A DNA stretch of 64,000 nucleotides. Source: Mesotoga sp. BH458_6_3_2_1 (GTDB taxonomy: Bacteria > Thermotogota > Thermotogae > Petrotogales > Kosmotogaceae). The stretch is taken from assembly GCF_003664995.1 (NCBI RefSeq), contig NZ_JFHL01000013.1, positions 1 through 64,000 of the forward strand, read 5' to 3'. Of the stretch, positions 58,719 through 64,000 are shown piece after piece. The stretch's first letter is position 1. Each line of letters opens with the position of its first letter. The notes beneath the pieces are model-generated. The model searched no databases. It worked only from the letters and a program-made list of their open reading frames with translations, and had not been told where the DNA came from. The position numbers and the translations under genes are program-made.

Positions 58719-59775
58719 GGTAGCTTTTTGCGGCGGTGGAACCGGTGGTCATTACTATCCTGCCGTCTCGATCTTGCAGGAGCTAAAAAGGCTAAGGGAA
58801 ATCGATCTTCTGTACTTCACTGTCTCTGGAAAGATAGACGACAGGAGCGTTGGAAAGGACTTTCCGGAGGCAAAGATAGTCCCTCTGGAGCTGACGGGTC
58901 TTAAGAGGCCTCTGTACAGCCCGGCGAATGCGGGGATACTCTTTTCTCACTTAAAGACCGAGAGATCGGTAAGAGAACGCCTGGCCGAATTCTCACCGGA
59001 TTTCCTGTTTTCGACGGGAGGCTATGTTTCCTATCCAGTTGTCAAAGCCTCGCATAAACTGGGGATACCTGTGTACATTCACGAACAGAATTCAGTAGTG
59101 GGAATAGCAAATAAGAGTCTTGCGAGGTATGCAAGGCTATTGTTCATATCATTTGAGGAGAGCCGTAGTAAGCTCGAAATCCCGGCAGAAAGGATCATAT
59201 TATCGGGTAACCCGGTGAGAGAGGCAAAATCAACGAAGAGTGAAGTAATGAAGAGATTCAATCTGGCAGAGGAAAGTCCTTTCATAGTCGTGCTGGGTGG
59301 AAGTCTTGGATCGGAAGTGGTAAATAGCGTTCTAGAAAAGTTTTACAGCGAAATTGAAGGGAGCGGTGACAGATTAACTTTCCTCCATTCTACAGGTGAC
59401 GATAACTGGGCCCTCTCTCTTAATAGATTCCCATTTGTTCGCTCATTTTCTTATATAGAGGACCTCACAGACGCAATAGCCTGCGCCGATCTTGTCGTGT
59501 CAAGGGGAGGAGCAACTACTATCGCAGAGCTACAGTATTTTGGAAGAAAGGGTATAATAATACCGTGGCCCGGTGCCGCAGAAAATCACCAATTTCACAA
59601 CGCTCGCTCGCTGGAAAGAGTTGGATTGGGTTATGTTATACTGGAAGAGAATTTGACCTCCACAGCTTTGAGCATTGCAATAAGAGAAATGTTGCAAAGA
59701 GAGACCTGTTACAAACCTCCAAGAAGACCAGTTGAAATTATTTTGGATAATATACTCCGGGAGGAATCGATTTGA
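58705..59775 (+). CDS. murG: UDP-GlcNAc:undecaprenyl-PP-MurNAc-pentapeptide GlcNAc transferase MurG
   Basis: A 356-residue peripheral-membrane GT-B enzyme that turns lipid I into lipid II. The N-terminal glycine loop GGGTGGHYYPA, the second loop VLGGSLGSEVVN, and the donor-sugar block SRGGATTIAELQYFG followed by PWPGAAENHQ are all present. It overlaps ftsW by 14 bases and murC by four bases. Confidence 0.96.
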   Translation: MQKLKVAFCGGGTGGHYYPAVSILQELKRLREIDLLYFTVSGKIDDRSVGKDFPEAKIVPLELTGLKRPLYSPANAGILFSHLKTERSVRERLAEFSPDFLFSTGGYVSYPVVKASHKLGIPVYIHEQNSVVGIANKSLARYARLLFISFEESRSKLEIPAERIILSGNPVREAKSTKSEVMKRFNLAEESPFIVVLGGSLGSEVVNSVLEKFYSEIEGSGDRLTFLHSTGDDNWALSLNRFPFVRSFSYIEDLTDAIACADLVVSRGGATTIAELQYFGRKGIIIPWPGAAENHQFHNARSLERVGLGYVILEENLTSTALSIAIREMLQRETCYKPPRRPVEIILDNILREESI

Positions 59776-61115
59776 AATATCATTTTATTGGCATTGGCGG
59801 AATTGGAATGAGCGGTCTGGCAATGCACTTAGCATCTGAGGGTAACCAGGTTTACGGATCGAATTACGAAGAAAACGAAAGGGTAGACTACCTTCGCTCG
59901 AAAGGCATAAATATCTTCATTGGCCATTCTTATGAGAACTTCGAAAAACCCGATGTGGTGGTGAGAACCACTGCCATTAAGCAGGGAAACCCGGAGCTGG
60001 TTAGGGCTATGTCGGAAGGTGTACCTACTATATACAGAATGGAGCTGCTCAAGAACCTTCTTTCGAGAAACACTTCTCTTTGTGTAACCGGGACCGATGG
60101 AAAGACGACTACTACAGCTATGATTTCAAAAATTCTTGTCGACTCCGGAAGAGACCCCACGGTTTTGCTTGGTGGAATAAATCCTCTCTTGAGCGATGGA
60201 AACTACAGAAAGGGCGAGGGTCTTATCGTAAGTGAGCTGGATGAGAGCGACGGTTTCTTTGCTTCATTTAAGCCAGACTACGCGATAATCACCAACGTAC
60301 GGGGCGATCACCTCGAACACTACGATAACTCGTTCGACAATCTCAAGAATCACTTCAAGTACTTTGCCAGAGGAGTCGAAAATATGTTGGTTACGAATGC
60401 CGATGATTCTGTTTCTGAAAGGATTTTCAAAGGCTCTCTAACCTTCGGAAGAGACAGAGGCGATTATCGCTTCTCCGACAGAGCGACGGGAATAATGAAT
60501 CAGACTTTCAGGTGCTGGAAGGGAGATACCGATCTCGGACTCTTCAAGCTCATGATTCCAGGTGAATACAACGCTTACAATGCAACTGCAGCAGTTGCTC
60601 TTGCACACGAAATGGGAGTTCCAATTGAATCGATAAAGAACTCCTTGGAGTCATATAGGTCGGTTGACAGAAGGTTCACTTTTAGGGGTCTCGATGATTT
60701 CAGAAACCTCTTTTTCTTTGATGACTACGCTCATACTCCGGACGAAATAAGCAGTACCATTCGAGGCGCTCGCGAATTCTTCCCCGGTAAGAACGTTGTA
60801 GTGGTCTTTCAGCCACATAGATATTCGAGATTGGTCAGGGAAAACGGTCGGTTTGCGATGTCACTTAAGGATGCAACCGAGGTCTGTGTATACAAGCTCT
60901 ACGAAGCTTATGAAAAGGGGCAGTATGCAATAGACGAGACAGAGGTCTTGAAAGGTTTGAGTAGCTACGGTGTTCCGGCTGTACATGCCGTAAACTACTC
61001 GGAGATACTCGAATGGCTGGAAAAGAAAAGAGATGCCGTCATCCTCTTTCTCGGCGCGGGCGACATCACCGAAGCGTCAAAAATGAGCGCTCTCAAACTT
61101 TGCGAAGCACATTAG
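59772..61115 (+). CDS. murC: UDP-N-acetylmuramate-L-alanine ligase MurC
   Basis: A 447-residue Mur ligase that adds L-Ala, the first residue of the stem peptide. FIGIGGIGMSGLAMHL opens the UDP domain; the ATP loop is VTGTDGKTTTTAM; FDDYAHTPDEISSTI and FQPHRYSR are the MurC-specific C-terminal blocks. The TTG start at 59772 follows GGGAGGAA and overlaps the murG stop. It is the last gene of the cluster and its end overlaps the convergent radical SAM gene by 23 bases. murB, ftsQ, ftsA and ftsZ are not here. Confidence 0.95.
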   Translation: MKYHFIGIGGIGMSGLAMHLASEGNQVYGSNYEENERVDYLRSKGINIFIGHSYENFEKPDVVVRTTAIKQGNPELVRAMSEGVPTIYRMELLKNLLSRNTSLCVTGTDGKTTTTAMISKILVDSGRDPTVLLGGINPLLSDGNYRKGEGLIVSELDESDGFFASFKPDYAIITNVRGDHLEHYDNSFDNLKNHFKYFARGVENMLVTNADDSVSERIFKGSLTFGRDRGDYRFSDRATGIMNQTFRCWKGDTDLGLFKLMIPGEYNAYNATAAVALAHEMGVPIESIKNSLESYRSVDRRFTFRGLDDFRNLFFFDDYAHTPDEISSTIRGAREFFPGKNVVVVFQPHRYSRLVRENGRFAMSLKDATEVCVYKLYEAYEKGQYAIDETEVLKGLSSYGVPAVHAVNYSEILEWLEKKRDAVILFLGAGDITEASKMSALKLCEAH

Positions 61116-62871
61116 AGACGTTTAGAGTCTGACAGACGGCGCAGCCGGTACAGCCTTCCCACCTGCAGTCTCCGGTAGTCTCTTCCCGTAGTGCCTTTTC
61201 GTATTCTTCAATTAGAAACTCCTTAGAGATTCCAGTGGAAATGTGTTCCCATGGAAGCTCTTCATGTGTATCGTAGCCTCTCATATAATCATCTACATCG
61301 ATTTCCTCAGCCCGAAAGGCTTCGTGCCATATTGCGGCATCAAACTCCTCGTTCCATTCGTCGAAGATTGCGCCCAATCTGTAGGCCTTCAATATCGCTT
61401 TGCCGACCTCTCTGTTCCCTCTGCTGAGAACACCTTCGATTGTACTGCTAGATGGATCGTGACTGCTAAGCTGGATCCCTCTTCCAGAAAGCCTCTTAAG
61501 AATGCCAAGTCTTCTTGCCGCTTCAACTTCGCCTATCTGTTGTGCAAACTGGAACGGTGTGTGAGCCTTTGGAATGAAGATTGCGGCCGAAACTGAGACT
61601 TCTCTGAAACCAACGGCTTTGACCCGCCTCGCCAACCTGACTATCTCTTCAAGATCCTCATCTCTTTCGGTCGGAAGTCCTATCATGAAATAGAGTTTGA
61701 CTCTCTGCCAGCCGTTATTCCTCGCCGCTTTAACGGTAGACATAAGATCGTCTTCCGATACGTTCTTGTTGATCACGTTTCTCAGTCTTTGAGAACCTGC
61801 CTCGGGTGCGAAAGTCAAACCGGTCTTCCTTATCGAAGCTATCTTAGAAGCGATCTCCACTCCGAAAGAATCTATGCGCGTGCTCGGCAGAGAGAGGGCG
61901 ACCCTTTGGGGTTGGAGCAAAGGCAATATCTCTTCAGTTAAGAGATCTATGGAAGAGTGATCCATAGTCGACAACGAGAGAAAGGAGATTTCTTCATACC
62001 CAGTCTGCTCCAGGACCTTCCGCACAGACCGTCTTATTTCCTCCACTCCACGCTCCCTGACAGGCCTGTAGATCATTCCCGCCTGGCAGAATCTGCACCC
62101 GCGATTGCAGCCGCGCATTACCTCAAACACCGCTCTATCGTGGACTGTTCGCATGTATGGAACGAGAGGATTGCTGTCCATCTCGTAGTCTGAAAGATCT
62201 CCAATTACAGCCTTAACTGTCGCCTTCTTCCCTACTGAGGGCACGTAGACTCCCTGAACTTGCGAAAGCAACTGGAGTAGCTCGCTTCTTCTCCCGGATT
62301 TCAAAAGGTAGATGTTTTCCTTCACCACGTTGCAAAGAATCGGGGTTACTGCCTCTCCATCGCCAATTACGAAGGCGTCGAAGTAGTCGGCCATAGGCTC
62401 GGGATTTGTCGAGCAAGGCCCGCCGCCCAGCACTATGGGTTCGGTAGTTCTCTCTTTCTGGAGAAGGGGAATATCTGCAAGATCGAGAACTGCGAGAACA
62501 TTGCTGTAGCAAAGTTCGTACTGAAGAGTTATTCCCAGGATATCGAAGTCGATTGCCGGGGTGTATGTCTCCAAAGAAAAAAGAGGGATCTCGGCGTCGC
62601 GCATTTCACCTATCATATCCTTCCAGGGAAGATACGCTCTTTCAGCATAGAACCCATCGACTACGTTGAGTTCTTTATAAAGTATCTTGAGCCCCAGATG
62701 GGACATACCGACTTCATATGTATCGGGAAAGGCAAGAAGAATCCTCAACTTCTCTGCGGGATTCTTCATTACCCTGTTCAGCTCCTTGCCGATATAGCGA
62801 CTGGGTTTGCTGACTCTGTTGAGGACTCCCGAAGAGACGAGCCACTTCCTCATTCGCTCTGGACTGTTCAT
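61093..62871 (-). CDS. B12-binding-type radical SAM protein (TIGR03960-like)
   Basis: A 592-residue radical SAM protein. The N-terminal ~210 residues form a cobalamin-binding-like domain (LAFPDTYEVGMSHLGLKIL); the cluster motif is GCNRGCRFCQAG, with the three Cys of C-x3-C-x2-C at about 255-262. The C-terminus ends with another Cys cluster (CRWEGCTGCAVC) that could hold a second iron-sulfur centre. It resembles the uncharacterised TIGR03960 group, which is often joined to a TIGR03936 (DUF2344) domain; that part is absent here. The ATG overlaps the M42 peptidase stop (ATGA). Reaction unknown. Confidence 0.85.
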   Translation of the reverse strand: MNSPERMRKWLVSSGVLNRVSKPSRYIGKELNRVMKNPAEKLRILLAFPDTYEVGMSHLGLKILYKELNVVDGFYAERAYLPWKDMIGEMRDAEIPLFSLETYTPAIDFDILGITLQYELCYSNVLAVLDLADIPLLQKERTTEPIVLGGGPCSTNPEPMADYFDAFVIGDGEAVTPILCNVVKENIYLLKSGRRSELLQLLSQVQGVYVPSVGKKATVKAVIGDLSDYEMDSNPLVPYMRTVHDRAVFEVMRGCNRGCRFCQAGMIYRPVRERGVEEIRRSVRKVLEQTGYEEISFLSLSTMDHSSIDLLTEEILPLLQPQRVALSLPSTRIDSFGVEIASKIASIRKTGLTFAPEAGSQRLRNVINKNVSEDDLMSTVKAARNNGWQRVKLYFMIGLPTERDEDLEEIVRLARRVKAVGFREVSVSAAIFIPKAHTPFQFAQQIGEVEAARRLGILKRLSGRGIQLSSHDPSSSTIEGVLSRGNREVGKAILKAYRLGAIFDEWNEEFDAAIWHEAFRAEEIDVDDYMRGYDTHEELPWEHISTGISKEFLIEEYEKALREETTGDCRWEGCTGCAVCQTLNVSNVLRKV

Positions 62872-63869
62872 CAGAGCGTAAATTCAGTTGAAAGAAGAAA
62901 CATCAATCTCAGCAGATTGTCGTAATCTTCCATAGAAATGTATTCTGTCTCGGAATGAAGATACTTCACCGCAAGCGCCAGAGGAACCATCTTTGTTCCC
63001 TTCTGCTGGAAGGGAATTCCGTCGGTGCCTCCACCAGTAACTCCTACCTGCAGTGGGATTTCCTTCTCTTTTGCAAATTCCATAAGGCTCTTTCCAAGAC
63101 CGTAATCACCGAGCGATGAGGTGTCCGACATTCTTAAGACGGCCCCGTTCCCAGGCTTGACGTCCCCTGTCAGTCTCGAGCAGCAGGCGAAGGAATCGAC
63201 CGGGAAAAATAGGTCCGGTTTCAGCTTCTCTGAGAGCGCTCTCGCTCCAATCAAACCTATCTCTTCCTGCACCGTCCAGGCAAGAACGACTCTCCTGTTT
63301 AGGTTTACCTTGACCAACATATCGAGAAGATCGAGCAGAGCGAGACAGCCCGATCTATCGTCAAGAGATCTCACGGCCACGAATTTGTCGTTCAATATTG
63401 AAATCTGTTTTCTGAATACTGCATAATCAAGTACGTCAATTCCAATTCCGGAGGTTTCATCTCTGGAAGATGTCCCAACGTCGATGACAAGATTTTGCCA
63501 CGAAAGATCTGCCTTTTCTCGGAGGTGTGGAGGTGTCATTCCAATGACTCCGTCTATCGATTCTCCCGAAGACGTGATGACGTCGAGATGTCTACCTACT
63601 AGAAGCTCGTCGGCGATTCCCCCAACCTTTTTGAAGTTGAGAGATCCATCGGAATTAATCCCTGTAACGAGCAGGCCAATCTCATCCATGTGGGCAGCAA
63701 AGGCGATTGTCGATTCTCCGCTTCCGGCTTCAACCATAACATTTCCAAGATCATCTACAAAGGCCTCAACGCCTTCGGGAAGCATCTCGATTATCTTGGC
63801 CCTTATCATCTCTTCTCTTCCGGTCATACCCGGAACAAAAACCACGTCTGTCAGTCTGTCTAGATTCAT
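62871..63869 (-). CDS. M42 family metallopeptidase
   Basis: A 332-residue cytosolic dinuclear aminopeptidase of the M42 (TET/FrvX/glutamyl aminopeptidase) family, forming large self-compartmented dodecamers in known members. Metal and catalytic residues: His60 and Asp62 in AAHMDEIGLL, VRSLDDRSGC, WTVQEEIGLIGA with the general base Glu, PVDSF, and the final metal His in YLHSETEYI. ATG 63867-63869 follows GGAGGTG; a TATAAT on the minus strand at 63888-63893 may be its -10 box. The remaining 107 bases to the right edge show no gene. Confidence 0.93.
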   Translation of the reverse strand: MNLDRLTDVVFVPGMTGREEMIRAKIIEMLPEGVEAFVDDLGNVMVEAGSGESTIAFAAHMDEIGLLVTGINSDGSLNFKKVGGIADELLVGRHLDVITSSGESIDGVIGMTPPHLREKADLSWQNLVIDVGTSSRDETSGIGIDVLDYAVFRKQISILNDKFVAVRSLDDRSGCLALLDLLDMLVKVNLNRRVVLAWTVQEEIGLIGARALSEKLKPDLFFPVDSFACCSRLTGDVKPGNGAVLRMSDTSSLGDYGLGKSLMEFAKEKEIPLQVGVTGGGTDGIPFQQKGTKMVPLALAVKYLHSETEYISMEDYDNLLRLMFLLSTEFTL

Positions 63870-64000
63870 GAAAACACCTCCTCACCAATTATAGCCTAAG
63901 TCCAAGAAGTTAGGAAGTTGGACTCACAAAGAGGTTCAGGACAGTTATAATCGTAATAGCGAAGTCTGAATACAGAAGATAATTGGTCAATCAAGATCAT

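Noticed and set aside
63945-63951. TATAAT near the right edge as a plus-strand promoter
   Set aside because: No -35 hexamer at 16-18 bases; the nearest TTGGAC is 22 bases away, and no gene follows within the window.

Overview
The window looks like a chromosomal segment of a member of the Thermotogota, most likely the Kosmotogaceae and possibly a mesophilic Mesotoga. This is inference from gene content: a GH57 branching enzyme next to a DUF4912 protein, a two-protein TrkA plus TrkH potassium system, a very long MalG, and many TTG starts behind strong GGAGG-type ribosome binding sites. Genes are densely packed with frequent 4-base overlaps. No rRNA, phage or CRISPR was found. The only mobile element is a transposase cut by the left edge.

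Layout. 1-1012: transposase start, then about 800 bases of non-coding repeats (REP-like palindromes, a 14-base tandem repeat, an array of different hairpins joined by a common 9-base linker). 1013-2203: secreted or anchored alpha/beta hydrolase. 2187-6939 (minus): phoH, a 7TM-HD phosphohydrolase, ybeY, a DUF1015 gene and ispD, nearly all overlapping. 7010-8326: sigma-54-type activator. 8498-11816: phosphohexomutase, membrane protein, PhzF-like enzyme. 11949-14779: iron-regulated feoA-feoB unit behind a Fur-like box. 14857-19325: response regulator, two TrkA proteins, TrkH, hisS. 19460-24141: DUF4912, GH57 branching enzyme, parvulin-type foldase. 24175-28941: tRNA-Gln, uridine-kinase-like protein, CsoR-family regulator, TrmI, CtpA protease, unknown protein. 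29049-32698: RND/MMPL exporter, membrane protein, phosphatase. 32772-34283 (minus): gdhA and tRNA-Arg. 34332-36756: structured leader, psuG, amidohydrolase. 36921-39142 (minus): a CAT-anticodon tRNA and mnmG. 39191-40585: carboxyltransferase subunit. 40787-46589: maltose-type ABC transporter without its ATPase. 46865-48049: alkaline-phosphatase-superfamily enzyme. 48052-52453 (minus): hrcA-grpE-dnaJ-yitT-tsaB behind a CIRCE operator. 52534-61115: murE-murF-mraY-murD-ftsW-murG-murC. 61093-63869 (minus): radical SAM protein and M42 peptidase.

How the genes work together. The window combines cell-envelope synthesis (mur cluster), protein quality control (HrcA, GrpE, DnaJ, parvulin, CtpA), RNA maturation (YbeY, MnmG, TrmI, TsaB, HisRS), and uptake of iron, potassium and maltodextrin. 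Glycogen and hexose-phosphate enzymes are also present. The features most worth a second look are the hairpin-linker array (713-918), the possible regulatory RNA leader of psuG (34347-34471), the MalG with a roughly 630-residue helical insertion, the divergent hrcA/murE promoters that appear to share one -35 box, and a CsoR-family sensor whose metal-binding His is replaced by Tyr.
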